Position numbers and translations under genes: made by a program. Source: UBA3839 sp963627995 (GTDB lineage Bacteria; Bacteroidota; Bacteroidia; Bacteroidales; Bacteroidaceae). From it: a stretch of 53,771 nt of DNA. Below, one piece after another: positions 7,844-17,900 of this stretch. The stretch spans positions 1 to 53,771 of the forward strand of contig CAVGCV010000018.1 in the NCBI GenBank assembly GCA_963627995.1. Direction: 5' to 3'. The notes below the pieces were generated by a model. It was given only the letters and a program-made list of their open reading frames with translations, was not told the origin of the DNA and made no database searches. How positions within the stretch are numbered: the stretch's first letter is position 1; each line of letters opens with the position of its first letter.

Positions 7844-10800
7844 ATGAGCAAACTCCTATATCTTTCCATTCTCTTGTTTTTTTGTGTGTCGGCGCACGCA
7901 CAGAAACGGCCCATCTCCGGGCGCGTGGTCTCGGAGGGCGGCGAGCCGCTTGAGCTGGTGACGGTGAATGTGGCTGGCACCACACAGGCCACGTCTACTG
8001 ATGCGCAGGGCGCGTTCCGCATCGACGCAGCGACCGGCGACACCCTTCGCTTTTTCTTTGTCGGCTACGAGCGCAAGAGTCTGCGCGTGCCAGCCAACCG
8101 CTCCCACATCGACGTGGTGCTGCGCGAGAGCGGCTCCACTCGCATGGCGGAAATGGTGGTGGTGGGCTACAGCAAGCAGGAGCGGCGCGATCTCACGGGG
8201 TCGGTGTCGTCCGTGCAGCTCAACGACGACGTGTCGTTCCAGACGGTGGACCAGATGCTCCAAGGAAAGGCTCCGGGCGTGTACATGTCCACCTCGTCGG
8301 GTGCGCTGGGGTCGGCCAATGTTCTCACCATCCGCGGCATTTCCTCCATCATGGGCGACAACAACCCCTTGTATGTCATCGACGGCGTTCCGATTTATGG
8401 CACCGACCGCGAGAGCAACTTGACGAGTACGTCGGGTGGAGCCGTTCCGGCGGTGCAGATGGGCGGAACGCAGACGGGCGGCGGTTCGCTCAACAACAAC
8501 TACGCGCTGAAATATTCGTTTGAAAAGAACCCACTCGCCTCGCTCAATCCTGATGACATTGAGAGTATCGAGATTCTGAAAGACGCTTTCGCCACGGCCA
8601 TCTACGGATCGCGCGGAGCGAACGGCGTGATACTCATCACCACGAAGAAGGGACGGCGCGACCGTCCGCAGGTGAATGTCGGCTATGTGCTGGGCATTGA
8701 CAAGACGATGGGCAAGCTCGACTTGCTCAACGGCGACGAGTACGCCGAGCTCTATTCGAACTACTACCCTGGCTCGTCGTACCCGAAGCTGGCGAACACC
8801 GACTGGCTCGATGCCGTGACCCGTACGGCTGTGAGCCACAATGCGTCGGCCGCCATCTCGGGTGGAAACGACAACACGACGTATTACCTCAGTCTGGCCT
8901 ACGTCAATAACCAGTCGTATGTCATCGACAACGACATGCAGCGCTTTTCGGCGCGTCTCAACCTCAGCACGAAGTTGTCGAAGAAGCTGGAAATGGGCGT
9001 GACGGCCTCGCTCTCCAAGCTCGACAACAACGCCATGCAGGCGACGGAAATCTACGCCAACGCCATCAAGAAAGCTCCAAATCTTCCCATCTACAATGCC
9101 GACGGCTCGTACTACTATGGCTACCAGCCCAATGCGAAGGGCTACAACGAATCCTATAACCCTGTGGCACAGGCGCGCATCAACGACAACTCCACTGAGG
9201 ATATGCGCGTGATGGGCAACGCCTACCTTGAATGGAAACCACTCGGCTGGCTCACGTGGCGCACGGAGATAGGCATGGACATGTACAATTCTTTCTCCAA
9301 TGTGCGCAAGGACGAACTGCCCGAGTACATCACGGGGGTGGCTGGCAACCAAGCGCAGGAGAGTACGAAACTGAATTTCAAGCCTGTCATCAACAACACG
9401 CTGAACATCAGCAAGGTCATCGATGAACATTTCCTGCAAGGGGTGTTCGGTACGAGCTACGAGCATTCGCGCGAACGCATCAACGCCGTGATGGGCAGCA
9501 ATTTCTTCAGTCCTGACCTTGTGGGCGTTGGGGCGGCGCAGACCACTCGCGTTGTGTCGGCCTATTCGCGCGAGTCGGCCATCGCCTCTTACTTTGCGCG
9601 CATGAACTACCAGTACAAGTTCCGCTATATGCTGGGCGTGACTTACCGTCTCGACGGCTCGTCGCGCTACAACAAGAACCACCGCTACCTTTCCACCCCC
9701 TCGGTGTCGGCCGGCTGGCGGATGTCGAACGAGGACTTCTTCCGCAAGGCCCTGCCTTTTGTCAATGAGGCGAAGCTGCGCGGCTCGTTTGGCGTGTCGA
9801 GCAAGGACGGCAACAACAGCTACTATGGCTCGCAGGCCGTCTATTCGCTCAACGCGCAGAACAAGTACGGCAGCGGCAACTATCTGGTCAAGTCGCAGCC
9901 CGGCAACAAGAACCTGGGATGGGAGCGCACCTATACGTGGGACGCGGGTCTCGACCTCGAAATCTTCAACAGCCGTCTGCGCGTGACGCTCGACTACTAT
10001 TACAAGAAAACCACCAATATGCTCTTTTCCTCCGACGTGCCTTATTACACGGGTTATACGAAGGAGAACCAGAACATCGCCGATATGCAGAACGTGGGGC
10101 TCGACCTGCAAGTCATCTCGCAGAACATCGTGCGCCCCGATTTCGAATGGCAGACCATTCTGAACCTCTCGCGCTCCACCAACAAGATTCTCCGGCTGAA
10201 CTTCGAGGGCAACCAACTTGACCAGGCCAACAGCTCCTACAAGTATTATGCCGTTGGCGAGGCGGTGGCGCAATGGTATCTCCACGAGTGGGCGGGCGTA
10301 GACCCCGCCACGGGCGACCCGCTTTGGCGTTACAAGGATGGCACGCTCTCGAAAGTGCCGCCGGCTTCCAACGACGCGCTTTCGCAGGCCAACAAGTTTG
10401 TCAAAGGAACGGCCATGCCCACGTTCTACGGCTCGATGACCAATTCGATGCGCTACCGCGACTTCGAACTCGACTTCATGTTTACGTTTGCCGTGGGCAG
10501 CCACATGATGAACAGCACACGCGCCACCATGCTGACCTATGCCCAGGAAACTGCCAACAACCTCTCGAAGGAAGTGCTGAACCTGTGGCAGCTTCCAGGG
10601 CAGGTGACCGACATTCCGCGTCTGCACAACGCGTCAATCATCGGCTCTTACGACTACACCACGGCTATCACGACGACGCGCTTCTTGGAGAACAACTCCT
10701 ACCTGCGCCTGAAAACCCTGACACTGGGCTACAACGTGCCGAAGAAGATTTTGAAGAAGACCCACTTCTGCAACGCGCTCAAGTTCTACGTTACGATGAC

Positions 10801-10942
10801 CAACCTCTTCACTGTCACGGGCTACAGCGGCCTCGACCCCGAGGTGAGCGCGTTCGGCTCGTCGGCTACGGCGGCGGGATACGACAACTCCACCATGCCG
10901 CAGTCGCGCAGCTACCAGTTCGGTCTCCGCGCCAGCTTCTAA
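7844..10942 (+). CDS. SusC/RagA-family TonB-linked outer membrane transporter
   Basis: A 1032-aa TonB-dependent receptor. A signal peptide (1-20) is followed by a carboxypeptidase-regulatory-like beta-sandwich (about 22-100, RPISGRVVSEGGEPL...FFVGYE), a TonB box region (AEMVVVGYSKQ), a plug with the family hallmark YGSRGANGVILITTKKG, and a 22-strand barrel ending in an aromatic residue (GLRASF). Such proteins import glycans, peptides or other large nutrients using TonB energy, with the lid lipoprotein encoded next door. The partner susD follows at 67 bp. No glycoside hydrolase or peptidase lies in the operon, so the substrate is open. The upstream thioredoxin and kelch lipoprotein genes are likely co-transcribed. 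Confidence 0.95.
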   Translation: MSKLLYLSILLFFCVSAHAQKRPISGRVVSEGGEPLELVTVNVAGTTQATSTDAQGAFRIDAATGDTLRFFFVGYERKSLRVPANRSHIDVVLRESGSTRMAEMVVVGYSKQERRDLTGSVSSVQLNDDVSFQTVDQMLQGKAPGVYMSTSSGALGSANVLTIRGISSIMGDNNPLYVIDGVPIYGTDRESNLTSTSGGAVPAVQMGGTQTGGGSLNNNYALKYSFEKNPLASLNPDDIESIEILKDAFATAIYGSRGANGVILITTKKGRRDRPQVNVGYVLGIDKTMGKLDLLNGDEYAELYSNYYPGSSYPKLANTDWLDAVTRTAVSHNASAAISGGNDNTTYYLSLAYVNNQSYVIDNDMQRFSARLNLSTKLSKKLEMGVTASLSKLDNNAMQATEIYANAIKKAPNLPIYNADGSYYYGYQPNAKGYNESYNPVAQARINDNSTEDMRVMGNAYLEWKPLGWLTWRTEIGMDMYNSFSNVRKDELPEYITGVAGNQAQESTKLNFKPVINNTLNISKVIDEHFLQGVFGTSYEHSRERINAVMGSNFFSPDLVGVGAAQTTRVVSAYSRESAIASYFARMNYQYKFRYMLGVTYRLDGSSRYNKNHRYLSTPSVSAGWRMSNEDFFRKALPFVNEAKLRGSFGVSSKDGNNSYYGSQAVYSLNAQNKYGSGNYLVKSQPGNKNLGWERTYTWDAGLDLEIFNSRLRVTLDYYYKKTTNMLFSSDVPYYTGYTKENQNIADMQNVGLDLQVISQNIVRPDFEWQTILNLSRSTNKILRLNFEGNQLDQANSSYKYYAVGEAVAQWYLHEWAGVDPATGDPLWRYKDGTLSKVPPASNDALSQANKFVKGTAMPTFYGSMTNSMRYRDFELDFMFTFAVGSHMMNSTRATMLTYAQETANNLSKEVLNLWQLPGQVTDIPRLHNASIIGSYDYTTAITTTRFLENNSYLRLKTLTLGYNVPKKILKKTHFCNALKFYVTMTNLFTVTGYSGLDPEVSAFGSSATAAGYDNSTMPQSRSYQFGLRASF

Positions 10943-11009
10943 TACTTAACGTGGTCGCTCTTCTGACATCTTTACAGTCATAACAACAAAAAAACACAAG
11001 CATCTCCTT

Positions 11010-12575
11010 ATGAACATCAAGCATACGCTTCGGCGCATTCGGCTGGCGGCCATTGCGGCTCTCGCCCTTCCGTTGGTGGCGGGGCTGGGCAGTGCGCTGC
11101 TGCTCGCGTCCTGCGACCTCGACTATGCGCCCGAGAACACCTACGTCGATGAGAAAGTCTATCGCACGGAGAAGACGGCGGAGGCGGCCCTGCTGGGCGC
11201 ATACGTGCGTCTCAACGTGTTCCTCAGCGGCGCGCCGCAGGATCAGAACAACAATGCCAACGGCGGCTATGTGTTCCTGCTCGGCGACATGGGAACCGAC
11301 AACCTTGCCGCGCGCGACAACAGCTCCACCTATCTCGCCATGCAGACGAGCGACTACACTTCCGCGCAGCACGAGTCGTTGCTCGCCCCTATTTGGCAGT
11401 GGGGGTACAACGCCATCGACTACGCCAACACCATCATCGACTGCGTGCCGAGGTACGCCACGTTCAGCGTGGAAAAGCAGCGGCAGTTTGTGGCGGAGGC
11501 CAAGTTCATCCGTGCCTACGTCAATCTCCAGCTCCTTGCCATGTTCGGCGACCAGGCTCTTCTTGGCAACGACGCGGGCGATGGCATTGTCCTGACGCTG
11601 GAGCATTACAGCGGCTACAACCCCGACAGCCCGATGCCGCGCTCCTCCAATGCGCAGTGCTGGCAGCGCATCATCACCGACCTCACCGAGGCGGTTTCCG
11701 ACCTGCCCACCGCTGTTCCGCAACCCTCGGAGCGCGTGCGTGCCACCCAGGCCGTGGCGCAGGCTCTCCTTGCCCGCGCTTATCTGTGGAAAGGGACTTC
11801 GACGGGCAACGTCGCCGAACTCACATTGGCCGCCGACCAGGCGCGGCAGGTGCTGGCAAACGATGGCTACGTGTTCCCCACATCGTCCGGCGAGTTCTCT
11901 TCCAACTTGTTCCCCTCTAACGAGTATTCCCAGCAGTCGGGCTATCCGAACCCCACGGCACGCTCCACCGAACTGCTTTTCTTTGAGCCGAGCCGCATCT
12001 ACACCGACAACTATCCCAACGGCTTGTCGCACTATCGGAAACAGAGCTACTACGTGCCAAAAGCCATGCAGGACATCTATGACGGTGCGGATGCCCGTCG
12101 CGCGTGCTTCTTGGCCACGGGCTCGTTGAGCGACAACCCCAACGACTTGGCCTCGGGCAAGTACCTTGGCGGCAGCTATGACGATGTCGTCTATCTGCGT
12201 CTTGCCGAGGTGAAGCTCACTTTGGCGGAGGCTGCCGCGCGCGTGGCTGGCAGTGTGACCGAGGAGGCCGTGGCCCAGCTCAACGATGTGCATCAGCGTG
12301 CGTTTGCCGATGCACAGAAGCCGTCTCCCTACGTCGTCGGCAGCTTTGCGACTGCCGAGGACTTCCTGCGGGCGGTGCTGGAGGAACGTCGCCGCGAATT
12401 GTGCCATGAGGGGCTGTACCGTTGGGACCTTGTGCGCACCCGCAACCTGCTCGAGGATGCCACGCTGTCGCAGGTGGACTCCAGGCGTTGGAACCTCCCT
12501 GTCCCTGAATACGAAATTCGGATTACAGACGGATTGATCAAGCAGAACACGGGCTACGTCGAGGCTTCGGAATAG
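11010..12575 (+). CDS. SusD/RagB-family nutrient-binding lipoprotein
   Basis: A 521-aa outer-membrane lipoprotein with an unusually long signal region and lipobox LLASC at about Cys35. The body shows the SusD pattern: an N-terminal TPR-like helical part (FVAEAKFIRAYVNLQLLAMFGD at about 155-175), a RATQAVAQALLARAYLW helix, and the C-terminal VLEERRRELCHEGLYRWDLVR signature. It should cap the SusC barrel and bind substrate at the surface. The N-terminal stretch YAPENTYVDEKVYRTEKTAEAALLGAY is typical. It is the last gene of the putative operon and is followed by a strong hairpin. Confidence 0.95.
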   Translation: MNIKHTLRRIRLAAIAALALPLVAGLGSALLLASCDLDYAPENTYVDEKVYRTEKTAEAALLGAYVRLNVFLSGAPQDQNNNANGGYVFLLGDMGTDNLAARDNSSTYLAMQTSDYTSAQHESLLAPIWQWGYNAIDYANTIIDCVPRYATFSVEKQRQFVAEAKFIRAYVNLQLLAMFGDQALLGNDAGDGIVLTLEHYSGYNPDSPMPRSSNAQCWQRIITDLTEAVSDLPTAVPQPSERVRATQAVAQALLARAYLWKGTSTGNVAELTLAADQARQVLANDGYVFPTSSGEFSSNLFPSNEYSQQSGYPNPTARSTELLFFEPSRIYTDNYPNGLSHYRKQSYYVPKAMQDIYDGADARRACFLATGSLSDNPNDLASGKYLGGSYDDVVYLRLAEVKLTLAEAAARVAGSVTEEAVAQLNDVHQRAFADAQKPSPYVVGSFATAEDFLRAVLEERRRELCHEGLYRWDLVRTRNLLEDATLSQVDSRRWNLPVPEYEIRITDGLIKQNTGYVEASE

Positions 12576-12597
12576 CCTTGCCCGCAATCCCTGAAAC

Positions 12598-12649
12598 AAG
12601 CGCCACCGCGCCAAAGGAAATCGCTGTTCCCTTTGGCGCGGTGGCGCTT
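12598..12649. terminator. perfect 20-bp hairpin between convergent susD and thiH
   Basis: The arms at 12598-12617 and 12630-12649 are perfect 20-bp complements (AAGCGCCACCGCGCC...), with a 12-nt loop. No strong T run flanks it, but its position between converging genes fits a bidirectional terminator. Confidence 0.7.
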
Positions 12650-12675
12650 GTCGTAATCGCAGGTGGGCTCTGTGC

Positions 12676-13809
12676 TTATCCGCACATTTTGCCGTGGTCG
12701 AATGACGCGTCCCAGTCTTTCCACACCGGCTCACGTCCTAATTGGCGCAGGGCGGCTTCCACCTCTTTCGCCGTGCGCGAGTCGTTGATGGCGAATTGTT
12801 CGAGCGCCTGTGGATAGCAGTAGTAGCCGCCGGGCTCCGTCTTGCTCTCTGCGCTCATCGTCGTCACCCCGAGCGTGGCCATGTGGTCGCGGATGTCGGC
12901 CGGCTCGCGTGTGGAGTAGGAGATGTCCACGTCGTGGTCGAAGATGCGCATGGCGAATGTCACCTGTGCCAGTTCCTTGTCCGACATGATGCAGTTGGGC
13001 TGGAAGCCGTCGTTCGACGCGGGGCGCATACGCGGGAAGTTCACGCTGTACTTCGTGCGCCAATAGTGCTTCTGCAAGTAGCGCAGGTGGTACGCCATCA
13101 TTGTGATGTCCGTCCGCCATTCCTTCTCGAGCCCGATGAGTACGCCCATGCCGATGGAGTGCAGGCCGGCCATGCCCATGCGGTCGAATCCGTTACAACG
13201 CCATTCGAAGTTCGATTTCATTCCGCGCGGATGGTATAGCTTGTAGTTGTCGCGGTGGTACGTCTCCTGAAAGCAGATGACGCCGTTCAGCCCGTGCTCC
13301 GTCAGTGTGCGGTAGTCCTCTGCCGCCAGCGGCATCACCTCAATCTTCAGGTTCGAAAAGTATTTCTTCGCGATGTCGAGAGCCTTTGCCAGATAAGGTA
13401 CGCCGGCTTTCGCCGGATTCTCGCCAGTCACGATGAGCAGGTTCTCGAATGGCGCGAGGCGTTTGATGGCCTTGTATTCCATTTCCATCTCCTCGGGCGT
13501 GAGGATGGTGCGCGCCATCCTGTTCTGCACGTGGAAGCCGCAGTAGACGCACGAGTTTGTGCAGCTGTTGGTGATGTAGAGGGGGATGAACATCGATATG
13601 GTGCGCCCGAAGCGTTCCTCCGTGTAGCGTCGGCTGAGGCGCGCCATTGTCTCCAGGTAGGGCGTGGCGGCGGGCGAAATCAGCGCCATGAAGTCGTCCA
13701 CCGTGCAGTGTGCTTTTGCCAGCGCGCGGCGCACGTCGGCATCCGTCTTCGCGGCGATGCGCTCGGTGGTTTCCTCCCAGGATATTTTCAATAGTTCGTC
13801 AGAAAACAT
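12676..13809 (-). CDS. thiH: 2-iminoacetate synthase ThiH (tyrosine lyase)
   Basis: A 377-aa radical SAM enzyme that cleaves tyrosine to dehydroglycine (2-iminoacetate) and p-cresol, supplying the glycine-derived part of the thiamine thiazole under low oxygen. The [4Fe-4S] motif CTNSCVYC has Cys83, Cys87 and Cys90. GFHVQNRMARTIL, ICFQETYH, MGMAGLHSIGMGVLIGLE and SVNFPRMRPA are ThiH signatures, and the C-terminal BATS-type domain ends with WDASFDHG. Full length. It lies 60 bp downstream of thiG, forming thiS-thiG-thiH. The presence of ThiH rather than glycine oxidase fits an anaerobe. Confidence 0.96.
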   Translation of the reverse strand: MFSDELLKISWEETTERIAAKTDADVRRALAKAHCTVDDFMALISPAATPYLETMARLSRRYTEERFGRTISMFIPLYITNSCTNSCVYCGFHVQNRMARTILTPEEMEMEYKAIKRLAPFENLLIVTGENPAKAGVPYLAKALDIAKKYFSNLKIEVMPLAAEDYRTLTEHGLNGVICFQETYHRDNYKLYHPRGMKSNFEWRCNGFDRMGMAGLHSIGMGVLIGLEKEWRTDITMMAYHLRYLQKHYWRTKYSVNFPRMRPASNDGFQPNCIMSDKELAQVTFAMRIFDHDVDISYSTREPADIRDHMATLGVTTMSAESKTEPGGYYCYPQALEQFAINDSRTAKEVEAALRQLGREPVWKDWDASFDHGKMCG

Positions 13810-13869
13810 ATTGTGTGGTTTGAGTGGCGGGACGGCACGGACACAGATTCTTTGCCCTCCGCCGTTGCC

Positions 13870-14646
13870 CTAATTCAAAAACGTGGTGAGGGGAGAGCTG
13901 CCCTCCGCCCGCAATGTTTCGCTCACTGCGCCCAACCCGGCCTCGTAGGCGCGGCGGCCGCAGACGACGGCTTCTTTGAACGCCTCCGCCATGGCCTCGG
14001 GGTCGCCCGCCACGGCAATGGCCGTGTTCACGAGGCACGCCGACGCGCCCATCTCCATGGCCTCGCAGGCATGGCTCGGTGCGCCGATGCCGGCATCGAC
14101 CACGACGGGCACGCTTGCCTCCTCGATGATAATTGCCAGGAAGTCGCGCGTGCGCAGCCCCCGGTTTGTCCCGATGGGTGCGCCCAGCGGCATCACCGCC
14201 ACGGCGCCGGCCTCCTCCAGCCGCTTGCACAGCGTGGGGTCGGCCTGGCAGTAGGGCAGCACGTTGAAGCCCATCTTTGCCAGCCGTTCCGTCGCTTTCA
14301 GCGTCTCGGTGGAGTCGGGGAGCAGATAGCGCGGGTCGGGATGGATTTCCAGCTTCAGCCAGTTCGTTCCGAACGCTTCGCGCGCCATTTGCGCGGCAAA
14401 CACCGCCTCGTCGGCATCGCGGACGCCCGACGTGTTGGGAAGCAGGCACACGCGCCCGCTCTCCACCACATGGCGGAGCATGTCGTCCTCCTTGTCTTCC
14501 AGCTCGATGCGCTTCATCGCCACGGTCACCATCTGCGTGCCGCTGGCTTCGATGGCGCGCTTCATCAACTCGTTGTTCGAGAACTTCCCCGTTCCCAGGA
14601 ACAGGCGCGACTCAAACGCGCGCCCAGCTATTGTCAGTGTTTCCAT
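13870..14646 (-). CDS. thiG: thiazole synthase ThiG
   Basis: A 258-aa TIM-barrel enzyme that condenses 1-deoxy-xylulose-5-phosphate, 2-iminoacetate and sulfur from ThiS thiocarboxylate to give the thiazole phosphate of thiamine. Markers are RLFLGTGKF, the Schiff-base lysine (about Lys98 in WLKLEIHPDPRYLLPD), VLPYCQADPTLCKRLEEAG, MPLGAPIGTNRGL and VPVVVDAGIGAPSHACEAMEMGA. The ATG at 14646 is chosen over an in-frame GTG at 14655 because ThiG usually begins close to LTIAGR. thiS is 24 bp upstream and thiH 60 bp downstream. Cytoplasmic. Confidence 0.97.
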   Translation of the reverse strand: METLTIAGRAFESRLFLGTGKFSNNELMKRAIEASGTQMVTVAMKRIELEDKEDDMLRHVVESGRVCLLPNTSGVRDADEAVFAAQMAREAFGTNWLKLEIHPDPRYLLPDSTETLKATERLAKMGFNVLPYCQADPTLCKRLEEAGAVAVMPLGAPIGTNRGLRTRDFLAIIIEEASVPVVVDAGIGAPSHACEAMEMGASACLVNTAIAVAGDPEAMAEAFKEAVVCGRRAYEAGLGAVSETLRAEGSSPLTTFLN

Positions 14647-14670
14647 AATCTTCACACTCCATGCGGTGGG

Positions 14671-14868
14671 CTATCCCCCCGCCGCCGCCTTGATGACGAC
14701 GAGCGACATGCCCTCCGCCAGCGCGGTCGTATCCCAGTCCGCGCGCGGAATCATCTGGTTGTCCGCCGCCACGGCCACGCCGTTGCGCGGCAGCGAGAGC
14801 TGCTCCATGAGCGAGGCGACGCTCGTCCCGAGAGCCTCCACTTCCTTGCCGTTCACCACTATCTTCAT
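14671..14868 (-). CDS. thiS: sulfur carrier protein ThiS
   Basis: A 65-aa ubiquitin-like protein. It begins MKIVVNGKEVE and ends in Gly-Gly (KAAAGG), the terminus that is adenylated and turned into a thiocarboxylate to donate sulfur to ThiG. Length and beta-grasp pattern are typical of ThiS. It is the first gene of a leftward thiS-thiG-thiH unit. A TAACTTTG -7 box lies 14 nt before the ATG. The activating enzyme ThiF and the other thiamine genes (thiC, thiE) are not in this window. Confidence 0.95.
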   Translation of the reverse strand: MKIVVNGKEVEALGTSVASLMEQLSLPRNGVAVAADNQMIPRADWDTTALAEGMSLVVIKAAAGG

Positions 14869-14881
14869 CTTCTTTTTCTTG

Positions 14882-14889
14882 CAAAGTTA
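14882..14889 (-). promoter_or_regulatory. -7 box TAACTTTG for thiSGH
   Basis: The minus strand reads TAACTTTGC, matching TAnnTTTG, just after the preceding terminator and 14 nt before the thiS ATG. This leaves no room for a TPP riboswitch in the transcript. Confidence 0.6.
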
Positions 14890-14891
14890 CG

Positions 14892-14932
14892 AAAAAGAGG
14901 CTATGCATGGTCGGTGCATAGCCTCTTTTTTT
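14892..14932 (-). terminator. intrinsic terminator of the 1001-aa gene
   Basis: Perfect 16-bp arms AAAAAGAGGCTATGCA (14892-14907) and TGCATAGCCTCTTTTT (14915-14930) around a 7-nt loop, with T/A runs on both sides. It ends the leftward gene 14967-17972 and insulates thiS. Confidence 0.9.
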
Positions 14933-14966
14933 CGGCGCGCTTATGCGCGCGTGTCAGCTTGTCGCG

Positions 14967-17900
14967 CTATTTCAGAATCTTCGCCACCTTCACCGTGCCG
15001 TCGCTCATCACGCTCTTCACGATGTTGATGCCGCGCTGTGGAGCCGACACTTGCGCGCCGCCCACGGTGTAGAACTTCTGTCCGACGAGCGTGGCAGTCT
15101 TTTCTGCCGCTGACGCCTTGATGGCCGTCGGAACGTCTGTCGATTCATAGAGCAGCTTGAAGTTGTCGAGCTTGAACCATCCCGCGCTATCGTAGGGGTG
15201 CGGCGTTCCGTTGGGATCGACGTTGTTCGTGCGGAAGCCGATGGTGAGCGGCTGCCCTTCCGATAGTGCGAAACGCAGCTTCATCTTGTGCGGGCAGGAC
15301 GTGTAGCCGTACTGCACGTCGTTAATCCAGCCTGCGTAGTTCATGAACGTCAGGTCGGCATCGGGGTTGGCGGCGTCCAGTGCCTTTGCCGCCTTCATGT
15401 CGTCCGTGTCGTTCAGCCCCTCGGCATAGGTGTCCTCTGCGCCGTACATCTGCACGAAGTTGTTGGCGAAGATGCGCTGCGTGGTCACGCTCGGGCCGCC
15501 CCAGTTGTACTGCACCACCATGTCGCACGTCAGCTCGTAGGTGCCGGCGGGCAGTCCGGTGAACGTCTGCGAGAGCTCCACATCGGGCATGTTCGCAGCC
15601 CAGATGCCCCACAGGTGCGTGCCGTCAGTGTACTGGACGGTCCAGTCCGTTCCGTTTTGGTCGGTTTCGTTGATTGCGTCGCCACTGTTGATGGCGCACC
15701 AGCCCATCGACGCGCCTGCGGCCGCATAGTCGCCGGTCGTTGCGCATGCATTGCCGTTGAACTTGAGCGTCCAGCCGGCCGGCGGATTCACCACGCCGTC
15801 GCTGTTCGCATTGCCCTGTGCCGACAAGTCCTCGAAGCTCGGGTTCTTGATGATGGCGGCGTATTCGCCTTCCTTGATGCCGCTCTTCACGCACTCTTGC
15901 AGCGCATTCTCGATGTCGGTGATGGCCGTCTCGATATCCTCGGCAGAGAGCGCCTTCTCCAGAGCCTTGTCGCTGATTTCATCTACTACGGCAAGCGCGG
16001 CGTCGTAGCCCGGGAGCAGTGCGTAGCTGTCCAGCTTCAGGTAAGCCTCCTCCACGACGGCGTTGATGCGGACGTAGGCCGCAATCGACTTCTGTACCTT
16101 GGCCGGCATGGGCAGCATCGTGGCGATGGCTGCGTTGATTTCATCGGCGGGCATCTCGGCCGTGAACGACGCGTACTTGCTCGTCAGCGCCGCGAGCTCC
16201 TGGTCGAGCTTTTCCTCCATCTCCTCGCCCTCGAAGTTCTTGAGCGCGTCGAGGTAGTGGTTGGCCACGTTCGCGGCGTCCTCGCCCACATAGCCCACTT
16301 TCTGAATGCGGAAGTTGTCGACCTTGAACCATCCGTCGCCGCCCGCGCCGTTGCGCGTGTCGCGCAGGGCTGCGGCGATGTTGCCGTCGGTGCGCAGGCC
16401 GAATGTGAGCGTCCCGTCATACACGTAGGCACGGACCTGGATGGGCTGGAGCGTGCGGTCGGTCACCTCCTCGGTGTTGCCCTGGAAGGCGTACACTTCC
16501 GACGCGTCGAGCTGCTGCTCGTCGTACTCCTCGCGCGCACCGAAGTAGGTGGCGTTGAGGTTGCCGAAAATGCGCTGCGTCGTGCGGCGCGAGCCGCTCG
16601 TGTTCGCGCCCACCATCAGGCCTGCGCTCACCACGTAGGTGCCGTTCTCCAGCCCGTCGATTTTCTGCGATATTTCGTAGGCCGGAACGCCGCTCGTCCA
16701 CAGGCCGAACGCCTCGTTGCCGTCCTTGCCCTCGCCGTCGGAGTCGGAGTTCGCGCCGTGCCAGTTGGCGATGCCGGCTGCCTTCACCTCGTCGGTGGTC
16801 TTCACCTCGTTGCCGTCCACATACACGCGCCATCCGTAGGGAGGCGCGGCCACGCCCGAAGTCTCGTTGCCGCCCTGCGCCGAGAGGTCCTCGAAACTCA
16901 TGTTCGTCCCCATCGCCGTCAGGTCGCCCGTGCCGAGCTGGAACGCCTTCACGGCCTCCTCCAGCGCCGTCCGCGCCAGTTTCAGCTGGTCGGCGGCGGT
17001 GGCGGTGTCGAACACGTTCTTCGCGTTGCTGATGGCGTTCTCCAGCGTTGCGTCGGCATCATTGATGTCCTGTGCCGCCACGATGGCTTCGTAGAGCTTG
17101 ATTTTCGTGTTCACCATCTCCATGATGCCGGCCGACTCGTTCTCCCAGTCGAACTCCGCGCCGTTGAGGATGGCCGCGCCGGCATCGACGGTCTTCCTGA
17201 AGCCGTCGCCGAAATCGTCGATTGTCACGTATTCCCTTTCGAGCCTCGTCAGCGCGCCGTACACCTCGTAGATGGTGTAGTACTGGTATGCGTCTTCCAG
17301 CTTGAGGAAGCCCCAGTTCTCCGACGTCGCGTCGGCAAGGATGCAGCGTCCCGTCTTGTCGGCTTTCCACATGTTGCCGTTGTTGTCTTCCCATGTGTAC
17401 TCGTCGCCTTCCTCGGCGGCCACTGTGCCGCCGGCGTAGTCGGGATACCAGCTGCCGCCGTCGTCCTCTTCGGAGATGACGAAGTACTGCCCGCTGCCGT
17501 TGAGGTGCAGGTTGTAGCCCTGTGTGCCCGAAAGGTTGCCCTCGCCGGCACGCAGGCGGTAGAATCCCGTTATGTCGCCGACTTCGACCTCCCATTTCGT
17601 CTGCGTGGTGACCTTGGCGTTGAGGTTGCAGGAGCCGTTTGCCGTCGAAACGTAGCTGCGGACTTCAACCGGCGAGCCGTCCTCCTCGTTGGTTGTCATG
17701 GTCGAATAGTAGAACGAGAACGTGCCGTCTGCGTTCTTCTCGGCCGTGAAGGCGTGGTCTGCATACTTGGAGTCGTCCTTGCCCAGGAAGTAGAACGCGC
17801 CGTCCCAGCTCGTGCGGCTCATGTAGCCCGTTGGCGTGTAGGCGTTCACCAGTACGTACTTGCCGCCGTTGACGGGCGCGGCGAGTGGCAGCGTGGGCAG

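Noticed and set aside
7856..10627. 923-codon ORF antisense to susC
   Set aside because: It mirrors the GC-rich reading of susC, has His/Arg/Val-rich low-information sequence, and matches no family.
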